Positions 14,701-25,800 of a stretch of DNA of 64,000 bases are shown piece after piece (the stretch's first letter is position 1; each line of letters begins with the position of its first letter). The notes under the pieces were generated by a model. The model made no database searches, was not told where the DNA came from, and saw nothing but the letters and a program-made list of their open reading frames with translations. The position numbers and the translations under genes are program-made. This stretch comes from Romanomermis culicivorax (lineage: Eukaryota > Nematoda > Enoplea > Mermithida > Mermithidae): the NCBI GenBank assembly GCA_963922205.1, contig CAWUHX010000142.1:856011-920010 (forward strand). Reading direction: 5' to 3'.

Positions 14701-17700
14701 AGAACTTAAAAAATTTTCCGGTGCTGTTCTTTCGTGCTATATTATGAAGAACATGAACTCAAATGATATTTGGAAGAAGCTCTGTACAAAAATACAGACA
14801 AAATACTAATTTTTAGTGTACAAAAATGCGCTATGTAGATCAAGAACAGAAAGGAGGGTAGTATAGCAGAATGCTGTACACCTGCTGTATTGAGAGAACC
14901 ACCGAATCATACAGCACCCCCTTCGACGTGACACAGCGAGCAAAAAAAAGATCGCGGCACGACGAGGCCCGACCAGTTTCGTACTAGATTGAAGTCGCTT
15001 TCAAGGGGGGAGGGATTAGCCAAATTTACAGTTTTGGGGGGTCAATTAGTGTTCAAAAGATGCGTTTTGTCGACCAAAAAATTGACAAAATACACCCTTG
15101 ATTAATGAAATTTTGTTTTAATACTGATACCAAGCATTATTTCGGCGCCAAGCGTCGAATATTTTTTGTCTTTTTGACCAATTTTGCTGCATAAAAATCA
15201 TTTTCGACTGGAAAAGGATATTTTTCGTCGATTTCAGGCCGGCTGGGGAGCGGTAGCGTCGCCATCTGAAAGTTGGAGAGTGTAGTAGACAACTGCTTAT
15301 ATGATCGAAAATTTTTGGGTATCCTTTCCCGCTATTTCGCCCGTCTACAAGTATGCACGGGTGTGAGCAATACTTTCTCACTACATGGGATTTTACTCCT
15401 ACATAAATTTCTGACCTTGAGTATTCTGAGTAGAACTCGTTTTGAAATGGCCCGAGCAAAATAATTTAAAAATTATCAATGTTGCGGTATGCAAGAACGT
15501 GTATGTACTATATTTCTTTTTAGACGACATTCCCCATTCTGAAAAACCAAATAGCGTGCAGAGGAAAATTTGAGACACCTGGAATTACTCTGGATTTCAA
15601 AGATCTTGGCACATCGACAGAACAAAAGGGTCCCGTCAAAACGGCCGCAAAGGATTACTTGCCGATTTACCTATCTCTGTTGGATTCGGTTCATGAACGG
15701 TGTGATTTTGATTACGATGCTTATTTTTCGAATTTGAGAACAAAAGTGTTGGGAAAATCGGTTCTATTCGTTCAGACTATCACTAGTACGAATCCGGTGT
15801 GCAACAGGTAGGCGAGTTTAGTTAGAACAGTTGGACCTTTTTAGAAATTCGTTTGTAAAAAATGAAACCGCTGAAGGATTGCGCCATCTTGCGAGGGAAG
15901 CTGTTAAAGTAGCTTCAAATTTGATGCCAATAAAGGAAATTCTCGGTCAATGTTATAATCAAGAGAAATTTTTCTGAACAAAAAGGACTAGTTCGAATTT
16001 TCGTCACAGAAACCCTTAAGATACCGAAACATAAAATAAAAATTTTAACGTGGACAAGTTCAATTCTGAATGCAGTAATTGTGGAATGATATTAAAATTA
16101 TAATTTATTACTCCGAAGCATTCCTCATTTTTTAATCTTTTCATATTTTAAGCTTTTTATTTTTTCTTTGTTCAATGCGACCATGTAAGCTTACGTTTAG
16201 AAACTTGATCCTACATATACTACAAAGTTACCTAGTCCGCTTTGCAGCGGGCTTTCAATTAGTCAAAACATCTGTAATTCAGTGTAAAACTTATTGAAAT
16301 GCGGATCGATGAATAAAAGAAAACATTTTTCACGTGTGAGTATTGTCGAAGGAGACAAAAATGTTACTTTTTAACACGACGATTTACCGATATGCTGTAA
16401 ACTTTTCTTATCTTGAGAGCGGTCCTAGAAAATGTACTTTTTAATGAGCCAGATAGTATAATCAAGCATCTATAAACCAAGAAATTATCTAAAAAAAGCC
16501 GTCATTTTTGACAAATTCGGACTAAGCAGCAAATATTGCATCAACTTAGAGCAACTTAGAACCAAAATTCTAAAATCAGGCAAAAAAATCAAAAAGTTAG
16601 ATCTTTCAACTAGCTAGCTCAGCACTGCTTGGAATGTTACGTCGTGCTCGTTGTGATTACATTTAACCCACAGATCCCCAATATCAGATTTTTAGATAGG
16701 GGTAAATTTAAAAATTTTCGGGTGTAGTCTAGCTAAATGTCTATTGAATACGTCATTCCCCCAAAATCAGGCACTCGGTGATGGATTTTTAGGACCGGTG
16801 ATACCTCCCTCATGCCCCACCCCATGGGGAGTCTGATTTAACCGCATTGTGACATAGCGCCTGATGTCCAAAAAGAGTAAGCTCTTTGGGACATACATGA
16901 TTCCCAAGATTATTAGGTCTTAATCCGGGGTTTTTAGGCCAATTTGGAGCCATGGCTCCTAAAAATTCTGATCGGCTCCTAAAAATTTAGGGGCACGAGC
17001 CTAATTGGCTTGTAAAAATGAAAGTCTAACCATTCTTTTTGACTTGGCTATAGGGTTTCCTGTGCGGAAATGCATTTTTATTTATTTTGAAATGAAAAAT
17101 ACCGAAAATTTTCCGATGCATTTACGATTCTTAGTATCATTTCTGTTGTACGGTTAGAAAATGTCATCCTAGCTTATGCTTATAGCTTTCAGAAACCAGC
17201 ATGTTATCTATGAATGTTTGACCTTGTATTGTTTTTTTCCACGTATTTGACAAAAATCAAGATTTTTTTACAAATCGTTTTGCGGCGCTTTAGAATTTTT
17301 GGCTTTGGTGAACATAACTTTTTCCATTTGGAAAAGGATTAAAACATCATCAGCATGGGAAAATGGCAGAAGTTCTTGCTATCTGAAGAAGCCATTCAGA
17401 TTCATTGTTGCTTGCCTAATTTCTGAATTTTAGTTTGCTCCACTGAAAACACGTTGGATTCATTGAAAAAATAAACTCCTCATGCAGGAAAAAGGTATTA
17501 AAAGTATTCATTTTTCAAGGCCTTAGAATATCATAATCTAAAATTTTCTTTCAGTGCTAAGCGCCGGAGATATTCGAGTCCGAAGTAAAATACCTATCGC
17601 GTTTTTTAATGTTATAAATCATGTGAAAACAAATGCTTTTGATAAATACTTGTGATTGGTAAATTACTGGCCCCAGATATATAAAATCCTAAATAAATGT

Positions 17701-20365
17701 TAAATGTTTGATATTCTTCCGCCAATCAAATGGTGGAAAGATCGGTCATCGGCAGTTGCAGTAGAATGTGCTGAAAAATGCATTTTCCGACATTTTAGAG
17801 GCCTCGAAATCAAAATTTTTCGGAGCTAGGCACCGAAGAAGTTACTTTAACCAGACTTTTGATTTCTCACCCAAAACTCAATAAATTCCATTTTAAAAGT
17901 CAGGAAGTGAACGAAATACAAGGGAAGTAACTTTTAATCATTTTTCAGATGAAATTAAGCGAATTTATCAATTTTAGAATGAGAAACTAAAAATTGATCT
18001 GTGCAACCAAATTTTCCCCAAGTTACAGATCAATCTGGCTTGTGCGAAAAAATCCTGATTGTTGATTTGAATAATGACCGATCTAATTTGTGAGCCTTAT
18101 TATTCTGTGTGCAATTAAGAATATATTCAAAATGATTGATCTGTTATGTGGGTTTCTACCATGATTTTGGAAAGCGTTTTTGACTAAATTCGTTGAAATT
18201 TTTTTTTTACCACCGCATTTATTTACAAATTTTTTAGTTTTGGCTTGTTGAATTTCCTATTGGCCTGTGAAATTTCAACCTTAGCAGCCAAATGGCCTGT
18301 CGATAAAAAACAAAAAAGAAACCTGCCTCAATTTACAATTTTTACTTGGAAAAAGATCGTTCTGTTTACTGAACTTGCTCGAAATTAGTCTCGATGAACT
18401 TTACTGATACATCAACCTGAAAATTTGACACAATGTCTGAAATTTCTTTTATATGTCGTTGTTTACTTTATTTTCAGCCTTCTTTCCGCTTTTCCTGGCG
18501 AAAATAGCTTCGTCGTAATGTCAAGAATTCAAACTGCAGGGAAAGGTGAATAAAATATTCCAGATTTTTACAGCTTTTCAGTCAATAGTTCGTTATACTC
18601 GCATAGGTCGTGTTAAAAATTGTTGGCTCAGTCCCAAAGGTTGCGCTATGTTCACTTTCGGCTATACGGTCGAAATGGAATCCAACCTGGCGAAAATGTC
18701 TAGTTATTTTCAACATTTGTGCGTTATAGCTGTAGTTGACGCGCTTAGGTCGATCACAGGATTTGAAGTAAAATAAATGGTCCCTTCCATACATGTAACG
18801 GAGCCCCGAGGTCTGCGGGGGGGGGGGGGGTTGGGCGACTTTTTTGGGGCCGGGGGTCAGTAATTCCCAAAATTATGGGGGAGGGGTCTCTCAAGGAAAA
18901 AAATTTGATTTTTTCACGAAAAAAGTCTGAAAAATAGTTCAAAAAATAGTAATTTTTCCCTTTAAAAATCGAAAAACTGTATCCATGGCGCGAAGCGCCA
19001 AGAAAATTCACATTTTTATCATTTTTCGTTCAAAAATTGACATTTTTAATCAAAAAATTGACATTTTTCAGTATTTTCCGACCAAAAGTATGGGGGTTCC
19101 TACGGCTACCATATGGCTAGCCATTTGATTGGAAAATCCTGGGGGGCGGTCGCCCAATGGCTAGCCATATGGTCGACGATTTCTGGGGGGGGGTTCCCAT
19201 AGCACTCCCCCCCCAATTACATGTATGGTCCCTTCAATTAATAGTATTTTGTGCGAAACGTGTTAGATGACTCGGAGATCAAAATCTTTTGGATTTTTAT
19301 TTTTACCTTAATACCCTCTGAATAATTTATATATTCTTTGCCCATTTGAATGTTTTTTTTCTTTTTTCTGTAATATATGCTTGAATTAAGAGGCGCGATT
19401 TGTGAGAATTCTCGATTTCGATGAAGCTTTTCAAGAAGATATTCCTACATATAGATTATTTTTTATGTTTTTCAGAACCTAGACGTCAGAATTAAATGGC
19501 CTAATGATATTTATTATGGTCGGACTGTAAAAATTGGCGGTATGATAGTGAATTGCACGATGAAAAATAATTCGTTCGAATTTACGACGGGTATGTAATC
19601 TTCTCAGAGGGCAACTTACCTTGCATGAAAATCCTAATGATAGCATGAAATTTGCCTATGTTTGACGCTTTCTTCACGCTTATTAATTTTATGAGATTGG
19701 TACACTAAGTATACTTGTAGCGTTTTGGAAGTCCCAGTATAGAAAGTTAATTATCAACAATGCTTGTGATTTAGAACGCCTCGAAGCATCGTTTTTTTCA
19801 TATAGACAGGTTTATTCCTTATTTCTTCTGTAACTCCCTGTATTTTCTCCGAACTATTTTATGTGTTAAGGTGTCGGTTTGAACGTTGCAAATAGCCGAC
19901 CTACATTGTGCATAAACGATGTTTTACCGAAAGACGTCGAACCGTTTTCCTGCGAACAAATAATCGCTCTGATCTTGTCGAAAGTCGAGGAGTTTATCGA
20001 AAAATTTCAAGAAAAAGGATACGAATCGATTTTACCTTTGTATTACAAATATTGGCTTCACGAGTAAGAATTTTCTTAATAAAAAATTAAAATAAAAGTT
20101 TGTTATTATTTGTTACTTCACTTTTGAGCGTCTTTTTCATTTTTCACGTGCTTTTTCTGTTTGTTTTTTACGTTCTCCAATCGTTTTTAGGTATCAAGAA
20201 TTGACGCTTGCCGATACCAAAGAACAAGTAGTGGTCAGAGGACTAGATCAGTACGGATTTTTGCAAGTCCGCTCTCGAAAATCCGGTAAATTGATTAGCT
20301 TACAACCAGATGGGAATAGTTTAGACATGATGCACAATCTTTTGCGAGTCAAAGACGATTCATGA
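2780..20365 (+). CDS. HLCS: Holocarboxylase synthetase (biotin-protein ligase), 16 exons
   Basis: This enzyme makes biotinyl-AMP and transfers biotin to a lysine of carboxylases. Model exons are 2780-3052, 4462-4599, 4862-5018, 8397-8576, 9693-9821, 9877-10067, 10704-10949, 11398-11809, 12422-12700, 13772-14058, 15524-15807, 18478-18545, 18607-18767, 19476-19590, 19871-20063 and 20191-20365. All have GT-AG borders with matching phases and total 1095 aa. An N-terminal hydrophobic segment (MILFIWSLVANAI) resembles the start of long vertebrate isoforms. Exons 5-6 are Ser-rich and poorly conserved. A BPL_N-like region starts near residue 508 (PPNILVYCG). The catalytic domain shows GKGR followed by WLSPKGCAMF (about 881-895), KWPNDIYY (942-949), KIGG with the probable catalytic lysine K954, GLNVANSRPTLCIND, and a C-terminal PDGNSLDMMHNLL. 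The domain looks intact. The exon 4 to 5 junction uses a weak donor (GTAGAA) and is the least certain. The protein is longer than the human one because of the N-terminal and Ser-rich parts. Confidence 0.93.
3232..3477 (+). repeat. tRNA-derived SINE, tandem copy A (HLCS intron 1)
   Basis: The tRNA-like head at about 3318-3392 carries an A box (TTAGCGCAGTTGG) and a B box (GGTTCGAGTCC). It is preceded by a CACCACTACAACCACAATCTCC stretch and followed by a body with 'gacgcgccggtcacgtg'. The acceptor stem halves do not pair and the anticodon stem is imperfect, so this is a SINE head and not a working tRNA. The unit repeats directly after 246 bp. Confidence 0.75.
3478..3700 (+). repeat. tRNA-derived SINE, tandem copy B (HLCS intron 1)
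   Basis: Same family as the neighbouring copy, starting with 'gttgtagtgatgcg'. The tRNA-like head is at about 3567-3641 (TTAGCGCAGTTGG, then a mutated B box 'tattcgagccc'), followed by the shared body 'gacgcgccggctacgtgg'. Divergence from copy A is modest, which suggests a segmental tandem duplication or insertion of a dimer. Confidence 0.72.
5113..5240. repeat. Short TIR repeat family R2, copy 2 (HLCS intron 3)
   Basis: It starts 'agagatgcatcgag' and contains 'aatatcgggtccag', 'caaaatagtcgggtaatttt' and 'cgtccgggtccg', matching the copy at 8215-8359. The right end is eroded. Confidence 0.65.
5898..6672. mobile_element. Non-autonomous hAT-like element, 775 bp (HLCS intron 3)
   Basis: The left end is CAATGGCGGACGCAGGGGG and the right end is its approximate inverse, CCAGCGTCCGCCGCTG. 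The flanks hold imperfect 8-bp duplications, ATGATGGT (5890-5897) and ACGATAGT (6673-6680). An 8-bp duplication with CA(G/A)TGGCGG-type ends is typical of hAT. It has no transposase ORF. An internal hairpin 'ggcgctccgcgcc' lies near 6463. Confidence 0.7.
6931..7324. mobile_element. hAT-like MITE, copy 1 (HLCS intron 3)
   Basis: Terminal inverted repeats are CATACATGTAA and TTACATGTATG. The flanks TTTTCAAT (6923-6930) and TTTCCAAT (7325-7332) form an 8-bp duplication with one mismatch. The body has C-runs near both ends, 'atggctagccat' palindromes and a central 'gcgcttcgcgcc' hairpin. An inverted second copy is at 18788-19227. Confidence 0.8.
8215..8359. repeat. Short TIR repeat family R2, copy 3 (upstream of HLCS exon 4)
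   Basis: The most complete copy of the family, about 145 bp. The ends AGATGTATCGG and CCCGATACATCT are inverted repeats. It contains tandem 'aatatcgggt...gagtccg' blocks. It ends about 37 bp before the splice acceptor at 8396, so it lies very close to the branch-point region. Confidence 0.7.
9440..9605 (+). repeat. Dispersed repeat family R3, copy 1 (HLCS intron 4)
   Basis: Shares 'gacatttagcta', 'gcaaatttttac.tttacccct' and 'aaaaatctgat' blocks with the reverse complement of 16670-16842, plus a G-rich 'gggaggggtatgagg' end. Non-coding and probably an old transposon fragment. Confidence 0.6.
16670..16842 (-). repeat. Dispersed repeat family R3, copy 2 (HLCS intron 11)
   Basis: Reverse-complement relative of 9440-9605, sharing the 'tagctaaatgtct' and 'aggggtaaatttaaaaattttcggg' blocks and the 'cctccctcatgcccc' end. 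No ORF. Confidence 0.6.
17555..17835 (+). repeat. Dispersed repeat family R1, copy 2 (HLCS intron 11)
   Basis: Direct-orientation relative of 410-690 (shared 'tattcgagtccgaagtaaaata', 'gattggtaaattactggc', 'gaatgtgctgaaaaat'). Just before it, at about 17562, lies 'gctaagcgccgg', a motif also seen in several other repeats of the window. Confidence 0.7.
18788..19227. mobile_element. hAT-like MITE, copy 2, inverted (HLCS intron 13)
   Basis: Terminal inverted repeats CATACATGTAA and TTACATGTATG are flanked by a perfect 8-bp duplication, GTCCCTTC, at 18780-18787 and 19228-19235. It is a 440-bp reverse-complement relative of 6931-7324. It has a G run of about 14 near 18817, repeated 'atggctagccatatgg' and a central 'ggcgcgaagcgcc' hairpin. 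It begins only 20 bp after the exon 13 donor. A lone terminus of the family ('ccccaattacatgtatg') is at about 52273. Confidence 0.88.
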
Positions 20366-20440
20366 CCTATTTCGTATTGTTTTAAACTTTACAAAGTCAG
20401 CGCTCTAGTCTTTTTTGGATTAGCATACGATTACACTTGT

Positions 20441-20446
20441 AATAAA
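20441..20446 (+). terminator. Probable HLCS polyadenylation signal AATAAA
   Basis: AATAAA lies 76 nt after the HLCS stop codon, in 'acacttgtaataaaattc'. It is the first canonical hexamer downstream. The cleavage site cannot be placed from sequence alone. Confidence 0.55.
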
Positions 20447-20681
20447 ATTCTCGTGGCATTTTTTATAGTACGAATACTGAAAATATGTGAAAAATGACAC
20501 TGAAGTAATCGATCCACATTATATTTTCCAGGACTGTCGAAAAAAATCGATCCTGACAGTTTCTTTTTTCGCTAAAAGCGCTTTGCTTATTTATTGTATT
20601 TGTTCGTACAATTTTTTTTTGTTTTTTAATATACATCCGACATGCACAACAGGTATGCGTCGTTAGCCTTTCTGACCCTTA

Positions 20682-20895
20682 AGGGTCATTTATACTTGCC
20701 TTTTCCAACGGAACGGAATGCAATCGACACAACGTTGTTGAACGAAGGGGAAATTTTCGCTTCGGTTGGAGGTTAGCGTCTGTCATTTTCTAGAAAATTG
20801 CAGTTATCCTTTCCGATCGAAAGTGGATTTTCAGGATGAACTTTTCAAGCTGTTGGCGATCCATTCTGTCCAAAAAGGCAAGTATAAATGACCCT
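20682..20895. mobile_element. MITE family M2, copy 1 (3' of HLCS)
   Basis: About 215 bp with long inverted ends, AGGGTCATTTATACTTGCC and its complement GGCAAGTATAAATGACCCT. The flanks TTA and TTG hint at a 3-bp duplication as in PIF/Harbinger elements. An inverted relative is at 37448-37670. No ORF. Confidence 0.75.
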
Positions 20896-21419
20896 TTGGT
20901 GCGGAAAAATCTACGCTACTCTATGTGATTTTCTGTGTGAAATTGATCGGAACTGATATTTGGCGCGTATCGTTTTTTTATCTGAAGCTCCAGTTGATCA
21001 GCCTGCTGTGCACATAGTTATTCGAAGCATTTTTAAATCCATCCATCTGTGAAATAGTCTACATGCAATATTTTTATTTTTTATAAAGTTATTCGGATGC
21101 AGTTTTCACTTTTCATATTTGGGTTTAGTTGATCCGCACGTCATAAATTTGATATCTCATAAGTTTAGGAATGAGGTAATGTTAGTTCAATTCTTGCTTT
21201 TTTCATACGTATTGTCTATACTTTTTCCAAATGAGCCTCAGAAAGAAAAAATGCTCGTGCAAATTAATAATAAACGACCGTGGGTGCACGGCCGTTTTTC
21301 TCACATTGACTGTACAGCCGAAAAAATTGATTGTTGGCATGTGATGCATGGTATCACCTGGCTTTGGCATGGGAGCTTCAAACCAACTAGCTTGAGTGTG
21401 TCTTCCGTCTTGAACGAAG
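20896..21419. other. Gap between HLCS and element 1, no gene seen
   Basis: It contains an open reading stretch at 21119-21445 with no recognisable domain and no convincing splice context. The 'tttttccaaatgag' neighbourhood near 21230 resembles 12085 in an HLCS intron, so this is more likely repeat sequence than a gene. Confidence 0.4.
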
Positions 21420-21496
21420 TTTTTTATAAAATCCTTCTAGATTGAAACAATGGCAAAAATTAATAGGTTGCCGGAATCATTTACACATAGCTCTTA

Positions 21497-22108
21497 TGTT
21501 GTGCAGGTCTTTCCTTAAGAGGCGTAAGAAAAGATTGGGTCTGAACTGACCTGTTAGAACTGATCCCTTGGCTAAGCCTCGGTGATAGTGCAACAGTCCG
21601 GTTATCCCCAGACCTACAACAACAAAGATAAACTTTGCTCTAAATACGGGGGCCTTACCAAAGACCTCCGCAGTCTCCTAGATGAGACAAGGAATCCCCT
21701 CAGGGATAAACTTACTTGGGTATAACCCGAAAGGGGTTTCCCAAAACTTACTTGAAGTAAGCCGGCGCCTGGGCCTTTGGCCCTCCGCCTTCGTCGATGC
21801 GAATATTCTAAACAAATAAACAAATATATGCAGCAATAAGTCCGACGAAATATGCAAAACGAATGTGGGTATACCACAGTAATTAACTCATAAACAAAAG
21901 ACGTTGCTGGGAAAATTGTATTTGGGGACGCCAGCAATAAAACCAAAATATAATAAAAACGTGAATATAGTGAAGAATGATTTCACTATCATTTTTCGTC
22001 TTTCTTTGGCGCTCCATTCTATGCAAATGTCTGCGCCGCTGGTCGTCCCTTTCGTCGATTTGCATGTCGATTTCCCCACACGAATTGGCATCAACAGGGT
22101 GCCCAACA
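21497..22108 (-). repeat. Element 1 3' LTR (612 bp)
   Basis: The partner of 35516-36127, with TG...CA ends. Four differences separate the two: gatgcGaat/gatgcAaat, tataTg/tataCg, aaaaTtg/aaaaAtg and gccGctgg/gccActgg. Three of these are CpG transitions. The adjacent internal sequence, read on the minus strand, ends GCGCGAGGGA, a weak polypurine tract. Confidence 0.95.
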
Positions 22109-22863
22109 TCCCTCGCGCGTCGAAACCGACCTACGGGAGGTAGAAAAAAAAACTTTTGGCCGGGTTACCCCGGCATTAAAAAGCATTAATCAAAAAAAAG
22201 AAAAAATCTACAATTCCGGCTGACTCCTGATAAACAGTTTGTCTCACTCGGACTCCCGTTTCACAGTCTGACCTAATAGGACTCCTGTGCTGGTCGTTGG
22301 ACACAACAAATACCAAGGGCTTCGCCGCAATGGCTGGCAAGTGACGCCCATTTTGACCTCGGCATTGATGGAATAACCTCCTGCCCTAAGGAGTACGATG
22401 TAGACGTCGGTGCCGAATGTGGCCGGTTTCAGGCTCGGCCGCTCGGTCTGCATGCTGTGTCAATTCGTTGGCTGTGGGTCTAACCGCATGCAAATCGATT
22501 TCCCGCGTCTCTATTTTTTCTAAATTAAACTAAAATACGAGATTATATGACGATACAAAAAGAGGACGCGGGAATGTACGGATATCACAAAATTTTAAAA
22601 TGCGCTAAAAAATTTGAGCAAAAATGTGGGCCAAGAATTTAAAAAATATTTTTACGGTTGCGTTTTTGCACCGGTTTTGTCAAAAAAGAAATTTTTTGAT
22701 GGCCAGCAGCACCGAAAATAATGTTTTTGGATTTTTTGTTTTTTGATTTTTTTTTGGATTTTTTGTGATTTTATTAGTGTTTTTGGGTTTTATGTTTTAT
22801 GAAATAAGTAGAAAATATATGTATACGAAAAAGAAATTTTTGGGCCAAAATTTATGCGGCTAT
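22109..22863 (-). other. Element 1 non-coding 3' region
   Basis: About 750 nt between the RGG-rich end of the extra ORF and the 3' LTR. It has A/T runs near 22180-22210 and 22640-22770 and no convincing ORF. It presumably holds the 3' untranslated region and polypurine tract. Confidence 0.6.
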
Positions 22864-25800
22864 TTACTGCTGCTGCCCGCCGCCTCGGTAGCCTCCTCGA
22901 GGTCTACCTCGATAGTATCCCCTCTGACCTGGTTGGCCTCGGGTATGACCTCCATCTTGGCCTTGATTTTGGCCTTGTTGGCTCCCGCCGCGTCTACCTA
23001 GCGGCATAAAATTCGGATTATGGAATTGAGCATCCGGGTCTTGACCTTGGTGTTGCCAGGCTCCTCGGCCTCTGTAGGGTCGCTGAGGGCGCCCTCTGAA
23101 GCCTCCTCTGGGTTGACCTTGGTCATATACCGGTCTAGCCCTATACGGGGCCGGGTTTGAGAACATATCGTCTCTCCCCTGCTGCCTTTAACCACTGCTA
23201 GTGGAGCTGCTGCGTTGTGGTTTTTGTGTCCGATAAGTTGAATTGAGAGATTTTGATGATGTTGATTTTGATCGAGAAAGCGGACTTATATAAGAAGTGC
23301 TAGCAGCTTCACTATACGACCTCTGGCTTGTCGTAGCTGACGATTGTTGTGTCGTCGGCGGTTGTTTCTTAGCCGGAGGGAGTCTAGGCACCTTGAACTT
23401 ACTTGGGCTCTTGGCAGCCGTTCGCTGAAATTTATCAGCTTGCGACCTGTCATCACCCGGTGCCTTCTTCTTAACACCCATCTGGTTTAACCTTTGCGAG
23501 CCCATAAAAATATATTGATTAAAGGCTGCAATGTAGACATTGTCTACGCGGTTTCCCTGGGCCTCAACGACTAGTTGTCTGTTCGCAAACGAACACGCCT
23601 GGGCATACCACCTACCAATTGCCGTTGGCGTGATCGGAGCGAAATCCAACTGAAGAAAGATCATTAGGGTCACATACCTAATGGCCGTAAAGACGTCTGA
23701 GGCGTCGTAGTCCTGAAGCCATCTGGGGATGAGAATTAAAATGATCCATTCCCAAATTTCTTCAGGGACGTGCTCTCCGTCAAACATGAAACCACCTTGC
23801 ATTTCAAATTGCTGGTGGTAATTATCATGAATTTCGGCCATAGCATCATTGACCATTCTATAAATGATCGGCCCTTCTTGGCGATCAAAGGTGAAATAAT
23901 TGGCGACCTCTGGATTTTCAAATGAGATCGGTCCAATTAAACGCCTTTGTTCCCGTTGCCACTCCCAATAATCAATCAGAGTTTCAGCTAATTGACCAGG
24001 AGTGACAAACTGCTGTGGTTCCCTTTCGGGTCTATTAGCTACCACATTCAGTTTGACCTTCTTGATCAACTTTTCCTCTGATTCAAGATCGGGCTTCACC
24101 AATACGCTTCCCGCAGGTTTGCTACTTCTTGCGGTATAGCTGGAGGGCACGGATTTGCTTTTGCCAGATGAAGTACTAACCTCTCCGCCGGTTTTCGATA
24201 CTGTTCGCGTCTGAGTGTACGAAATTGTTGCAGTGGACCCTGTTGTCCTATCCGATTTTGTCTGGCCTTTGGAGGTCTCCGTTCATGTCTGACTCTTTGA
24301 AGTCTCCGATCTCGACTTTTGGCTCGTCGAGTATTCTGGGGTCGTGGTTTCTTCGGCCGTATCGTAGGCGTCATTTTCGGAACCGGTGGCGACTGCTGCC
24401 TGTTGCTGCTGACCTAGAGCTGCAAATTTGCGTTGTCTGGCCTTACTTATTCGTTTCCTGCGCCTTACTTTTTCCCTGGCCAAGTGTCGGATAAATTTCT
24501 CCGACATACCTTCAGCTAACATCTGCTGAACCTTATCTGGGGAATAAATTCCAGGAATACCTTCCTCGGCAATTCTACCCCTCTTCATCAGCTCTGTTGC
24601 TGCAATAGCTGAATCTGAGCTATCGTCGGCTAATGCCTGCTCCTTCAGCTTCCTTTGGATTGCCCTCTGACGCAGGAATTCCTGCTGCGTCAGTCTCTTT
24701 TGTTCTTGAATTTTGGCCTGTAGGGCCTCATGCTTCGCTTGCCGATCATGATCCTTAGGATCTTTGGCCTTCACTGGTATCTCCTGGGATGCGTCTTGCA
24801 TCTTGTCCAGTCTGACATCTATTTCCGACATCTTAGTGACTGCTTCGTCGATTTGAGTCTGGATTTTCTCCTCCTCAATAGCCTGCTTCTGAGTCTTGGC
24901 CTCCATCGCATCCTTATTTTCCGATGTCTGGCCCTCAGATTCGAGGATTTCACCTTCCTCTTCCTCTTCAACATCCTCCTCTGAACTGGACTCAGAGTCT
25001 GAATTTCGTATCTTTGGCAAGAGCTGTTTTACTTTAGCTGGCAAAACAGCTGGTGCTGGAGGTACCGATTGCATTATGGTGACAACCTCTGGCTCAGGCT
25101 CGGCCGGTTGCTGTATCTGAGCTACTTGAGTCGGCTGTGCCACCGCTGGTTGCGTTGACGGCGGCACGACGACTATTACTGCAGCTGCCTGCGTAGTATC
25201 GGTGTCCGAAGCTGGTTGTTTCGCTTTGACCACCGGCACTGGCGCCTGCGGCTACGGTTTTACTTGTCCTGTCCCTCCGGCTTGCGCCGTTTGGGAAGTA
25301 GAAGGACGATTTACTGGTACTTTGGATACCAACTCACCGGCTGGGGTATAGGTTAGTGTATACCCAGGCATCTCCGAAGCAATGGTTCTCTCCCAGAAGC
25401 TTTTGCTAACAAACTCTGGTCTGAGCTCGAGCGGATTTCTCGGTGCGTACGTAATTGGATAATCGGTCGGCGATGCGTCTTCCGTCATCGGATACCGCAG
25501 TCCCGGCGTTAAAGTCTCGAAGCCTACGTAGTAAAAAGTTACATAAAAATAAGGATTTACCTTGTAGGCTCCGTCCTTCAATAACGATTTGTCGTCGCCG
25601 ATCTGCAAAATTTCCTCGGCTTCTCGAAATCGTAAGGGGACAAATCCGAACCGATTTTGCCACGGGTATACCCCTTTTTTAGATGGAAAGCGGGGTTCCG
25701 ATGGCGGTAGCGTTGCTGCTAACTCTAAATAATAAGCCAGGCGGTCGCCTGACTTCCAGGACATTCGTTTTATCATCTCTTGTCCTTCTTTTGTATAACT

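Noticed and set aside
21119-21445. 108-codon ORF downstream of HLCS as a separate gene
   Set aside because: No recognisable domain or splice support, and part resembles repeat sequence in an HLCS intron.
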